Assembly (NCBI RefSeq): GCF_001975985.1 | Contig: NZ_MTQF01000003.1 | Span: 433,426 to 487,422, forward strand | Origin: [Flexibacter] sp. ATCC 35103 | Lineage (GTDB): Bacteria > Bacteroidota > Bacteroidia > Flavobacteriales > Flavobacteriaceae | DNA: 53,997 bases | Direction of reading: 5' to 3' | In this document: piece after piece, positions 24,423-31,968 of the stretch | Position numbering within the stretch: the first letter of the stretch is position 1 | How the letters are laid out: each line of letters opens with the position of its first letter | Notes under the pieces: generated by a model | The model's input: the letters and a program-made list of their open reading frames with translations, nothing else | Told to the model about the DNA's origin: nothing | Databases searched by the model: none | Made by a program: the position numbers and the translations under genes

Positions 24423-25325
24423 TTATATATAAAGTTCACCTTTCATGGTTATAACGGCAGAACCGCCAACCAAAATATCATTATCTCTGGACATTACTTC
24501 GATTAACGAAGGCTGATTTAGTTTCACGCCTTGCAGGATTTTATATTCAGTATTGGGTTTTGTGTACTTACTCTGTGTCAAAAAGCCAATTAAAGGTCCG
24601 GCGGCTGTTCCGGTTGCGGCATCTTCATTAATACCAATTAACGGATTAAAGAATCTGGCTTCGACTATATTTTCATGTTTAGCATCAAAAATTGTAAAAC
24701 AATAATATCCTTCAAATCCATATTCTTTAGAGATTTCGATTAGGCGTTTATTGTCAGGAATGCAATCGTGCAAAAAGCGTCTGTTTTTTATAGGAACCAT
24801 AAGATGCGCAACTTCTGTTTGAACAATCGTAGGCAAAAGTTCACCAACTGTCAAATCATCAATCGCCAAACCAAGTGCTTTCGCTATTAACGAAGCCGGA
24901 ACTTGTTTTAAAGCCACGGCTGGTTTTTGATGCATTTGTACCACGGGAAATTCGGTAACCGGATCAAAACTTGTTGATAATGGTATTGGATTATCTTTCA
25001 TGATTACAAAATGATCGGTTTCGTTTTGTTCCTCAAAAATGGGCGTTTTTTTGAATAATGCTGCACAAACGGCACCTAATAAATTGTGTCCGGCGCCATC
25101 GACTTCAAAACCTGTGGGGGTAAAAGAACGAACATTCAGCGCTTTTTGTGCTGCCGAATAATAAACAAATGAAGTCTCAGAATAACCAAATTCCTTGGCG
25201 ATATTATGATAGACTGCCAGATCCAGATTGCCATTAGTAAAAACGACAGACAACGGATTTCCTTTATAACTTTTATTAGAGAATACATCTAAAACGTAGT
25301 ATTCTAATGCGATTCTATCTTCCAT
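24423..25325 (-). CDS. PhzF-family isomerase/epimerase
   Basis: A 300-aa enzyme with the duplicated diaminopimelate-epimerase fold. Family motifs are visible: Y-V-L-D-V-F-S-N-K-S-Y-K-G-N-P-L-S-V-V at the start, the catalytic glutamate in Y-S-E-T-S-F-V, G-A-G-H-N-L-L-G-A in the first half and E-D-A-A-T-G-T-A-A-G-P in the second. True PhzF isomerises a phenazine precursor. No other phenazine genes are here, so this is probably a stand-alone member with an unknown metabolic substrate. Confidence 0.92.
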   Translation of the reverse strand: MEDRIALEYYVLDVFSNKSYKGNPLSVVFTNGNLDLAVYHNIAKEFGYSETSFVYYSAAQKALNVRSFTPTGFEVDGAGHNLLGAVCAALFKKTPIFEEQNETDHFVIMKDNPIPLSTSFDPVTEFPVVQMHQKPAVALKQVPASLIAKALGLAIDDLTVGELLPTIVQTEVAHLMVPIKNRRFLHDCIPDNKRLIEISKEYGFEGYYCFTIFDAKHENIVEARFFNPLIGINEDAATGTAAGPLIGFLTQSKYTKPNTEYKILQGVKLNQPSLIEVMSRDNDILVGGSAVITMKGELYI

Positions 25326-25588
25326 TATTATAGTTTTTTTTCACCATATAAGTGATGTAAGTTCATATTAAAAGCTAGTGTTTTGTACCTAATTATTTTA
25401 GCATGGAAACTTACTTTTTTCTATGCATTTTAAATCAAATTAAAAAGATTAAAAAGAAAATCTGGTCAATCTGCGTGAAAAATAATAACACATAAAGATA
25501 TAACTTTCGTTTTTGCTTCCATTTTTTTTCTAGTACAATAAAGTTACTGTTTGTTCTTTGATCTAAGTTATAATCATTGCATTTTCTT

Positions 25589-26146
25589 TTACAGCATTCG
25601 TTTTCCTTCGGCACTAAACTTTATTGCTTTTTCCAATCTTGCAATTCTCGTTTTTTCTTGTTTGGCGCTCATAATTACGTGAATTATTACCTTTTTATAC
25701 GATGGTGCCTGATTGTTGAAATATTCCCAAGCTGTTTTATTAGCTTTAAATTGCTTTTCGAGTTCAGGATCTAGAATATACGCTTCATTTTCATGCGAGT
25801 AAATTTTAGATCTTTCTTCAGACCTGAATTCGAAAGCCTTTATTCCGGCTTCTTTCATCAATCCGGCTTTTGTGAGTGCTTCGATTTTTTTAATGTTGAT
25901 CGCGCTCCAAATACTGGATTTCTTTCTGGGTGTAAACCTGATCGAATAACTTTCGTCGTCTATAGATCTTCGAACGCCATCGATCCAGCCAAAACAAAGT
26001 GCCTGATCTACAGATTCTGACCAGGACATTGATGGTTTTTTGCTGCTCACTTTATAGAAACCTACCAAAAGTTCAGTTTCTGTTTTGTGATGCTTTTCTA
26101 ACCATTCTCTGAATTTTTCTTGGGTTGGGAAGAAAGTTGGATTCAT
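25589..26146 (-). CDS. YdeI/OmpD-associated family protein
   Basis: A 185-aa cytoplasmic protein. It begins F-F-P-T-Q-E-K-F-R-E-W-L-E-K-H-H and contains Q-A-L-C-F-G-W-I-D-G-V-R-R and R-F-T-P-R-K-K-S-S-I-W-S, the signature of the YdeI/OmpD-associated family. Some members protect against bacteriocins or cationic peptides, but the mechanism is not settled. Its ATG directly follows the TAA of the upstream lipoprotein gene with no spacer, so it is very likely translated by re-initiation after that gene. Confidence 0.88.
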   Translation of the reverse strand: MNPTFFPTQEKFREWLEKHHKTETELLVGFYKVSSKKPSMSWSESVDQALCFGWIDGVRRSIDDESYSIRFTPRKKSSIWSAINIKKIEALTKAGLMKEAGIKAFEFRSEERSKIYSHENEAYILDPELEKQFKANKTAWEYFNNQAPSYKKVIIHVIMSAKQEKTRIARLEKAIKFSAEGKRML

Positions 26147-26710
26147 TTAGTTTTCAGTTTTTAATGGAGGTGGAGGTGGTGGCGGTAGTAAAATATATTT
26201 TGAACTAAAAAAAGTTAGCTTTTTATTGCTTTTAATTAATTTCACTTTCTTTTTCCAGTTATAAATCCAATTAGCTAAAGAATCCAAATCTTTTGGAACA
26301 TCATCTTTGTAACTATGTATTGCAATTGATTTTTTGATTGAATCTTTGTCTATGTAAATAGTGTAATAACTTCCATCAGAATAATTCTCAACATATTCGG
26401 AATTATATTTTTTTAGTTGTGTTTTAGATATTAAATCAATCAGCTTATTTTTATCTTTTTGACTTATTAAAGCAATATAATTTGTTTTTCCTTTAGGAAT
26501 ATTAGTGCTGTCCCAAACATCCCTGCCATTCCAGTATTCTCTAATATAAACGCTGTCGTTTGGAGTGAATTTTACTGAAAAAAATGTTTCGAAAGTATCA
26601 CTATAAGAAAAATCAAAATATTTAAATTTTACTTCTGCTTCTTCTTTTTTGCAACTCAAGAAAAATAATAAAACAAATGAAATAAGTAAGATTTTTATTT
26701 TCATAGCCAA
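26147..26710 (-). CDS. putative lipoprotein with polyproline C-terminus
   Basis: A 187-aa protein with a lipoprotein signal: hydrophobic stretch L-L-I-S-F-V-L-L-F-F-L-S-C-K-K, with Cys20 as the lipid-modified residue. The mature part has no domain I recognise. It ends L-L-P-P-P-P-P-P-P-L-K-T-E-N, a run of seven prolines encoded by a GGA/GGT microsatellite on the plus strand. The stop codon is immediately followed by the ATG of the YdeI-like gene. Polyproline stalls ribosomes unless EF-P acts, so coupling could be tuned here (inference). Confidence 0.78.
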   Translation of the reverse strand: MAMKIKILLISFVLLFFLSCKKEEAEVKFKYFDFSYSDTFETFFSVKFTPNDSVYIREYWNGRDVWDSTNIPKGKTNYIALISQKDKNKLIDLISKTQLKKYNSEYVENYSDGSYYTIYIDKDSIKKSIAIHSYKDDVPKDLDSLANWIYNWKKKVKLIKSNKKLTFFSSKYILLPPPPPPPLKTEN

Positions 26711-26745
26711 GTTTTGTTGGTTTTATCAATCTGGATTTCTAATCA

Positions 26746-26775
26746 TTTGTCTTTACAATTAGTTCTTTATCTTTG
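26746..26775 (+). promoter_or_regulatory. Consensus promoter of the 56-aa gene
   Basis: TTTG (26746-26749), an 18-nt spacer, then TATCTTTG (26768-26775), matching the Bacteroidota sigma-factor consensus TTTG-N17-23-TAnnTTTG at every fixed position. The ATG of the small basic protein follows 26 bp downstream. It is the best promoter match I found in the window. Confidence 0.7.
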
Positions 26776-26801
26776 TAAACGTAATTAAAGAAAATTATAT
26801 T

Positions 26802-26972
26802 ATGGCAAAAGGACCTGAAAAAAATACCAAAAACAAGGCTTTGCATACCAAATTGCTCAATAAAAAAAAGGCTAAACTTCAGGAAGAAAAGAGAGAACGT
26901 GCATTACGTTTAAAAGCTTTAGTGGCAAAAATGAACGAGAAAAAGAATAGTGACGAATCTGATGTGAAATAA
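26802..26972 (+). CDS. 56-aa basic helical protein, unknown function
   Basis: A small frame below usual length cut-offs. It encodes MAKGPEKNTKNKALHTKLLN, then a Lys/Glu/Arg-rich probable helix (K-K-K-A-K-L-Q-E-E-K-R-E-R-A-L-R-L-K) and the end N-S-D-E-S-D-V-K. It has an ATG start, a consensus promoter 26 bp upstream, and a TAA stop 9 bp before the next convergent gene ends. It is positively charged with no Cys, signal or membrane segment. A nucleic-acid-binding or ribosome-associated role is possible. I do not recognise the family. Confidence 0.7.
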   Translation: MAKGPEKNTKNKALHTKLLNKKKAKLQEEKRERALRLKALVAKMNEKKNSDESDVK

Positions 26973-26981
26973 CATTGTATT

Positions 26982-27491
26982 CTATTCATCCAGTTCTTTC
27001 TGGCAAATGTCTATTTCTCGCTGAATCTCTTTTTCTAATTTATAAAGTTCATCTTCAACCCAAAACTGACTTTCGCGGGTTAAATAAAACTCATTTTCAT
27101 TAAGTTTAAATTTGATTGCTTCTTTTATAATCAAGATCATTTCGTTGACTTGAGAAGTTCCGTTTGCGAAATTTGGACTTATTAAATATTTTAAAAGCTC
27201 TTTTTCGTATTGTGGTTTACAATATAGAATATGACTAATTATCGGGAAATAGAAGTAAAAATAACTATTGGTATTCGACTGATATTGTATTTTATGGATT
27301 TCAGAAACCAAAATATCACATTGCAAATCTGTAGTTTCTGGATTTAATTCTCTTAATAATTCGAAAGTATTTTTTGCACTTTGAATTGTGTTTCCCATTT
27401 TTGCAAGGTTAGAAAAAATCTTTTCAAAATCTGAGTTTGTTGTTGGTTTCAATTTTAGTCTTTTTATAATTTCAGAATATAAATTATCCAA
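26982..27491 (-). CDS. hypothetical helical protein
   Basis: A 169-aa cytoplasmic protein that I do not recognise. It is helix-rich, with an aromatic run (S-Y-F-Y-F-Y-F-P-I-I-S-H-I) in the middle and an acidic/basic coiled-coil-like end (Y-K-L-E-K-E-I-Q-R-E-I-D). There is no signal peptide or catalytic motif. It lies downstream of an XRE regulator but is separated from it by a hairpin terminator, so it probably has its own promoter. Together with its neighbours it forms the AT-rich accessory pocket to 31 kb. Confidence 0.7.
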   Translation of the reverse strand: MDNLYSEIIKRLKLKPTTNSDFEKIFSNLAKMGNTIQSAKNTFELLRELNPETTDLQCDILVSEIHKIQYQSNTNSYFYFYFPIISHILYCKPQYEKELLKYLISPNFANGTSQVNEMILIIKEAIKFKLNENEFYLTRESQFWVEDELYKLEKEIQREIDICQKELDE

Positions 27492-27512
27492 AAGTATTAT
27501 GGTTTAAAAACT

Positions 27513-27538
27513 AAAAAGAGACTCGTAAGTCTCTTTTT
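27513..27538 (-). terminator. Hairpin terminator after XRE regulator gene
   Basis: Stem AAAAAGAGACT / AGTCTCTTTTT, 11 bp with loop CGTA, 26 bp beyond the stop codon of the leftward XRE gene. Confidence 0.85.
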
Positions 27539-27563
27539 GCAATCAATATATTTTTTATAAAGG

Positions 27564-27965
27564 CTATTTGCCTTTTAGTAATTTTTCTAAATATTCTACT
27601 TTTTCCTTTTCAGATTGAACCAAACGTTCAAACAACTCAACAACTTTATCAAGAGGATTAAAAGTTGGCTGAATACTAATTGAGTTGATTGTTGAACTAT
27701 CGTGACTAGTATTTGTAAAAGTATTACTAATGATATTAAATACTGTTTCGTCACTATAATTTTTAATTGCTTCAACCGAAACTCCTAAAACTTCAGCAAT
27801 TGCTTTCAATTTTTCTTCATCAACATTTTCGCTTCCTTCAATATTCGAAATAGTTTGCTGACTTATTCCAATTGCAAAAGCAAGGGCTTCTTGTTTCATT
27901 CCACGAAGCTCTCTGATTCGGCTAATATTTCTGCCAATATGTTTCGGTTTTATTGCTGTGCTCAT
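27564..27965 (-). CDS. XRE-family helix-turn-helix regulator
   Basis: A 133-aa DNA-binding protein. An HTH_3 domain spans about residues 10-65, with recognition region KQEALAFAIGISQQTISNIE. A Ser/Thr/Asn-rich linker follows, then a C-terminal coiled coil (residues about 108-131, K-V-V-E-L-F-E-R-L-V-Q-S-E-K-E-K-V-E-Y-L-E) that likely drives dimerisation. Such regulators often control toxins or phage-related genes. Here it sits in a pocket with a nuclease-NTPase gene, but no direct link is shown. A perfect TATCTTTG lies on the same strand only 4 bp before the ATG (27970-27977), which would give a nearly leaderless transcript. Confidence 0.88.
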   Translation of the reverse strand: MSTAIKPKHIGRNISRIRELRGMKQEALAFAIGISQQTISNIEGSENVDEEKLKAIAEVLGVSVEAIKNYSDETVFNIISNTFTNTSHDSSTINSISIQPTFNPLDKVVELFERLVQSEKEKVEYLEKLLKGK

Positions 27966-28139
27966 AGTTCAAAGATATTTAAAATTCTTTTAATTATTCT
28001 TGTTTTTGTAAAATACAAGATGGCATTTGTAAAACACCATGCATAATGGTTTGGGACAATACCTACTATTACTTCCTTGCGTTGTATTAAGTAAAAGTAA
28101 TATTTTTCGTATAGTAAAAATTAAAAAAGCCAAGTTACC

Positions 28140-28481
28140 ATGGAGCCAAATGAAATTAAAAGTCTAAATAGTCTTAGAAAATTAACTGCCCGATATTGTA
28201 CTACTCTAAATCCGTCTCCAGATAAAAAAGAATTTTACACCGCAAAAATTGAACTTTTAAATTATTATGAACTTGGCTGTATTATTACCAATATGCTAAA
28301 ATTATGCATTTTGGCGCTGGAAAACGAGTCACATAAAATTTCAGAAACAGACAAAAAAGCGCCTATTAATGTTAGTCTCATTTTAGAAACCGTACTTGAG
28401 ATGTTTCCTATGGATGAATTTGAAATGCTAAGTGAAATCAATGAAATACTTGTTGGGGATTTTCAGGGTGTTGAGGAATGA
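28140..28481 (+). CDS. hypothetical small helical protein
   Basis: A 113-aa cytoplasmic protein with no family I recognise. It looks all-helical, with a short Cys-containing hydrophobic helix (Y-Y-E-L-G-C-I-I-T-N-M-L-K-L-C-I-L-A-L-E) and an acidic C-terminus. It is divergent from the XRE regulator (174 bp apart) and convergent with the nuclease-NTPase gene (79 bp between stops). An immunity, antitoxin or sensor partner is possible by position only. Confidence 0.65.
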   Translation: MEPNEIKSLNSLRKLTARYCTTLNPSPDKKEFYTAKIELLNYYELGCIITNMLKLCILALENESHKISETDKKAPINVSLILETVLEMFPMDEFEMLSEINEILVGDFQGVEE

Positions 28482-28560
28482 TCGAGAATTTGTGATTTTA
28501 TTGGTACTGATTGTAGATCTATAATGTGTAATCTCATATATTTTATGTCATGATAAATTG

Positions 28561-30807
28561 CTATTTATCAAACATTTCCATTCTGAAAATTTCATCTTCT
28601 TCAAAAACTTCACTTTCTTCAAAAATTTCATCTATTTCAATTTCCGTAGATTCTGAAATTTCAGGTCTTGATAGAATTATTTCATTCCTTTTACTTGCAA
28701 ATGAGTCTTCAAATTCTTTTTCAGAGATAGAATATCTTTTAAGATCATAATCCAATAAATTTTTTTCAAAATAATTTAAATCACTTTCACTAGAAGTGTA
28801 TTGTATTTCCTGTTTTATGGCAGTTTTGATTTTTTCTACTACTTCTATTTTATTGTTTTCTATGTATTTGTCATATTTTTCTTCATTTACTTCTCTAAGC
28901 ATTTCTAAGTTTTTAATACTCTCTCCCCAGCTAATATTTTCTACAACTTTTTTTAAGATCAATAAATAATCTATAGATATTTCATTACTGAAATCTAAAT
29001 AAAATTGGATGTAATTTCTTTCTTCATAATAAGATAATTGTGAAATATCAATTTCTTCAAATTTATTAAAAATATAATTTTTTAGTTCTTGATCGGAAGT
29101 TATTTGTATATAAAATTTTAAACTATCTAATATTTCAATAGTTTTTAATTGAGTATTACGTTCAACAATTAACCAATCCACTCTAATAGGGTTTTGGATC
29201 TTGTCTAGTTTGCTTAAAAGTGCTTTATCAATTATCTTTTGAAAATTAATATCCTGTATGAATTTTTTTGAGAGGTATCGAATAGAATATACAAGTTGAT
29301 CAAGGTAAATTGAATTTTGAATTAACGTCCTTGCTATATCTTCATCATCTTGAACAATTAATAATAAGAAATCTTTAATTGAAGGGTTTTGAAAATCTAC
29401 ATAATGATTTGATTTATCAGTTACGCCAATTTTTATAAAACTATTTTCCAACTCCTTTAAGTACTTTTTAAAGTTTCCATGCTTATAATCTAATCCAAGG
29501 TTCTCAATTGCTTCTTTAGATAAACTATTTATTGCAATTTTTAAGTCTTTTAAAATTATTGAATTTGAATTTGACAGTAAAACATATAAAATAATCTTTG
29601 AACCATCTGAAATTTGAGAGTTAAATGCTTTCTCCCAAATATCTAATGGATTCTTTAGTTTTTTTAAAAATTCTTTAGGATAAAGCTCAATGGAAACATT
29701 ATCTAACTTAACTGTTAGTTGTTCTATAATTCGTGGGCTATAATTTTTATGATTTATTATTTTTTTATAAGCACCAGATATGATTAGCGCTCTAATATGC
29801 TCAATAGAAACATCTGAGTAATATAAATGATTATAAAAAATTAATGTCTTTATTCTCTTAGAATATGAACTTAAATCTAATGTTTGCTTACCTAAATCAA
29901 TTTCTGAGGAATTTAATTTTTCATAAACATCTTTGGCTTGATTTAAGATATATTCTCTAGTAGTCATTATCATGACTTTATTTTTGCTTTTTTTTATACG
30001 ATTAATTAACTCAATTAAATCATTTGATCGACCATCTAATACGTCGTATTTTAAAAAATTTTCACCTAAAAAATCATCGAAATAAAATGCTTGTTTTGTT
30101 TCGGAATTTTCTTCTAATATTTGTTCTCCTTCAATAATCTTTCTTATCTCAATGATTTCAAAATCATTTTGAAGATATTCCCATAAAAGAAGTCTCGCTA
30201 AAGTTGTTTTTCCTATTCCTGGTATTCCGCTAATAATTATAAATTGATATTTGTTTAAGATATCAATTGCTTTGTTAAAACTTTCTCCTCTAACATAATA
30301 TTTATAATCATTTTGAATATTTCCAATTAGAAATTTAGCTCTTTCGTATAAAGGTTTATTAATTAAAGTATTAAAAATTGTAGAACTATTAAGCCATAAT
30401 TTGAAATTTCGTTGATGTAAGTCAGGATAATCATCTAGTAGTGAATTTAGTTTTGAACGAGTATAAATATTGTTTTCATCGTCCATCCAATTCTTATATT
30501 TCTCTAGAATATAATCAGTCAAACCAACACTTATATCATTTGATAAAACAAGATAATATTTTTCAGGATTTAATTTTTCGAGTTTTATAGCTTCATCGTC
30601 AATCAATGCTTTTGTTACTTTTTTAACTCTTTTACATTGAACAACTATACTTTCGTCAGTACCTTTTGCATGTCTAAGATCAATTCCTTTGTCTTTCCCT
30701 TCTGCAAATGTGCTTAATTCCGATTGAAGTTTTCGGGATAAAAGATCGCGAACAAGATGTTCAAAATCAAATGGAGATAATATACTCTGAAAATCATAAT
30801 TTGCCAT
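28561..30807 (-). CDS. Mrr-type nuclease fused to STAND-like NTPase, putative anti-phage protein
   Basis: A protein of about 748 aa (start M-A-N-Y-D-F-Q-S-I preferred; an ATG six codons upstream is possible). Residues below count from that upstream ATG. The N-terminus (about 10-150) is a Mrr-like PD-(D/E)xK endonuclease: F-D-F-E-H-L-V-R-D-L-L, then Asp49 in G-I-D-L and Gln63-x-Lys65 in V-V-Q-C-K-R. Next is a P-loop NTPase with Walker A G-I-P-G-I-G-K-T-T (200-208) and Walker B F-Y-F-D-D (247-251), of the novel-STAND (nSTAND3-like) type. The remaining 400 residues are helical, ending in a Glu-rich tail. Nuclease effector, STAND switch and C-terminal helical sensor is the Avs layout. The gene is visibly AT-richer than its surroundings. 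Confidence 0.85.
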   Translation of the reverse strand: MANYDFQSILSPFDFEHLVRDLLSRKLQSELSTFAEGKDKGIDLRHAKGTDESIVVQCKRVKKVTKALIDDEAIKLEKLNPEKYYLVLSNDISVGLTDYILEKYKNWMDDENNIYTRSKLNSLLDDYPDLHQRNFKLWLNSSTIFNTLINKPLYERAKFLIGNIQNDYKYYVRGESFNKAIDILNKYQFIIISGIPGIGKTTLARLLLWEYLQNDFEIIEIRKIIEGEQILEENSETKQAFYFDDFLGENFLKYDVLDGRSNDLIELINRIKKSKNKVMIMTTREYILNQAKDVYEKLNSSEIDLGKQTLDLSSYSKRIKTLIFYNHLYYSDVSIEHIRALIISGAYKKIINHKNYSPRIIEQLTVKLDNVSIELYPKEFLKKLKNPLDIWEKAFNSQISDGSKIILYVLLSNSNSIILKDLKIAINSLSKEAIENLGLDYKHGNFKKYLKELENSFIKIGVTDKSNHYVDFQNPSIKDFLLLIVQDDEDIARTLIQNSIYLDQLVYSIRYLSKKFIQDINFQKIIDKALLSKLDKIQNPIRVDWLIVERNTQLKTIEILDSLKFYIQITSDQELKNYIFNKFEEIDISQLSYYEERNYIQFYLDFSNEISIDYLLILKKVVENISWGESIKNLEMLREVNEEKYDKYIENNKIEVVEKIKTAIKQEIQYTSSESDLNYFEKNLLDYDLKRYSISEKEFEDSFASKRNEIILSRPEISESTEIEIDEIFEESEVFEEDEIFRMEMFDK

Positions 30808-30924
30808 TACTACTTTTTTTATCATGTAGATATCTCTTTTGTGTTAAAAATATCTCATGCTAAAATAATCTTTTTTACTTCAAAATAATCTCACAAAATA
30901 AAATCGTCTTATAAAAACGAGATT

Positions 30925-31008
30925 GCGTTAGGGATAGCAGCGAAAAGCCCACAGCCTGACGAAGGAAGTGCGAGGACTTGCAGCGAATAGCCCGACCGGA
31001 GGGAACGC
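30925..31008 (-). repeat. Structured element, diverged relative C
   Basis: Read on the minus strand it has GCGTT / AACGC ends, an inner GGG/CCC stem, and the words CTATTCGCT and CGCTGCTAT in the same places as copies A and B at 22479 and 52612. It is much more G+C-rich than its flanks. A direct repeat GCAGCGAAAAGCCC / GCAGCGAATAGCCC lies at 30937 and 30980. It fills the divergent gap between the nuclease-NTPase gene and the DMP19-like gene. Confidence 0.7.
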
Positions 31009-31077
31009 CCAAAAAAATATTCGCATTCCTATTATTATTTCGCCGAAATTTGCAAATCAATCTCAAAACAAAACAAA

Positions 31078-31620
31078 ATGGAGGAATTTGGTAGAATAAT
31101 AGTTTCTGAAACAGCAATGAATAGTGAAAATCTTCAGGATGTGATTCACTCTAATATTTCGGTAATCAATTTAATGCGTGAGGAAGGTGTCGATGACGAA
31201 TTTATTCACGAAGATGCGTTGATGAGTTACTATCTTGATTATTACTATTCGCAATATGCCGAAGGAAATTTTGCTCAGTTTGTTTATAAATCTGGTTGGA
31301 ATAAAGAACTGAACGAACTTATCGAAGAAGGTTTGGCTTTGATTGGTGCCGAAAAACATCTTGAATTGTTTCAGCAACAAAGTAAAAAGGTAAAATTAAT
31401 GAGCAGCGTGAAGCTGAATAAATTCGTAAGTGGAAAACTAGAAGGTGTAAACCCAACTCGTGATTTGCTAAACAACGACACTTTCTTTGAACTTGAAGAA
31501 AACCTGGTTACATTGAATGCTAATTTCCTGAAAAACCATCCTGATTTCGAAGTGCTTTCTGTAGATGATATGTTTGCAACTTTAGAAGAATATGTGGGGC
31601 ATGAGATAAAGAGGGCTTAA
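31078..31620 (+). CDS. DMP19-like (DUF4375) protein
   Basis: A 180-aa acidic cytoplasmic protein. The region Y-S-Q-Y-A-E-G-N-F-A-Q-F-V-Y-K-S-G-W and the following E-L-I-E-E-G-L-A-L-I-G-A match the DMP19/DUF4375 family. The neisserial DMP19 is a DNA mimic that sequesters a repressor, but for most members the role is unknown. Strong negative charge in the N-terminal half is compatible with DNA mimicry. Its neighbour is a nuclease-NTPase gene on the opposite strand. Any relation between the two is speculation. Confidence 0.75.
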   Translation: MEEFGRIIVSETAMNSENLQDVIHSNISVINLMREEGVDDEFIHEDALMSYYLDYYYSQYAEGNFAQFVYKSGWNKELNELIEEGLALIGAEKHLELFQQQSKKVKLMSSVKLNKFVSGKLEGVNPTRDLLNNDTFFELEENLVTLNANFLKNHPDFEVLSVDDMFATLEEYVGHEIKRA

Positions 31621-31968
31621 ATTTTTGCTGGAATCTACCACAGAGTTGCACAAAGTTTTTTGATTAATGTCTAGAGAATTTCGCGCAAAGACGCAAAGGT
31701 GCAAAGTTTTATTTTCTTTGCGCCTTTGCGCGATTAATAAACTCTAGTGAATTATTTTGTTCACCCAGATTTAAGCCGATTTTAAAAAAACATTTTAATC
31801 ATCATAATCTGTGGCTTAAAAAACTTTTAGGGCTTCTCCCGACGCCTCGGGACGCTCAGCCTGACATCTAAAAAACTTAGGGAATCTTTGTGAAGTGTTC
31901 ATATTAGTTTCTAAAATAACTTTATTAATTTAGCCTTTAATGCTTTAGCGATTATAAAAAGTCAAAAA
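31621..31968. repeat. 348-bp intergenic stretch with degenerate repeats
   Basis: No gene seen. It contains an inverted pair of GCGCAAAG-type words (31681-31706 with 31716-31733), as in the arms of the 22362-22711 island. At 31833-31859 a 27-nt block CTTCTCCCGACGCC... is identical to one at 22620-22646 and carries a CCCGACGCCTCGGG hairpin. Confidence 0.75.

Noticed and set aside
28550..28750. 66-aa Ser/Ile-rich plus-strand frame
   Set aside because: Antisense of the Glu-rich tail of the nuclease-NTPase gene; Ser and Ile come from reading GAA/GAT codons backwards.
30875..31117. 80-aa minus-strand frame between the nuclease-NTPase and DMP19-like genes
   Set aside because: It is a translation of the G+C-rich structured element C and has no independent signs of coding; such frames arise wherever this repeat family occurs.
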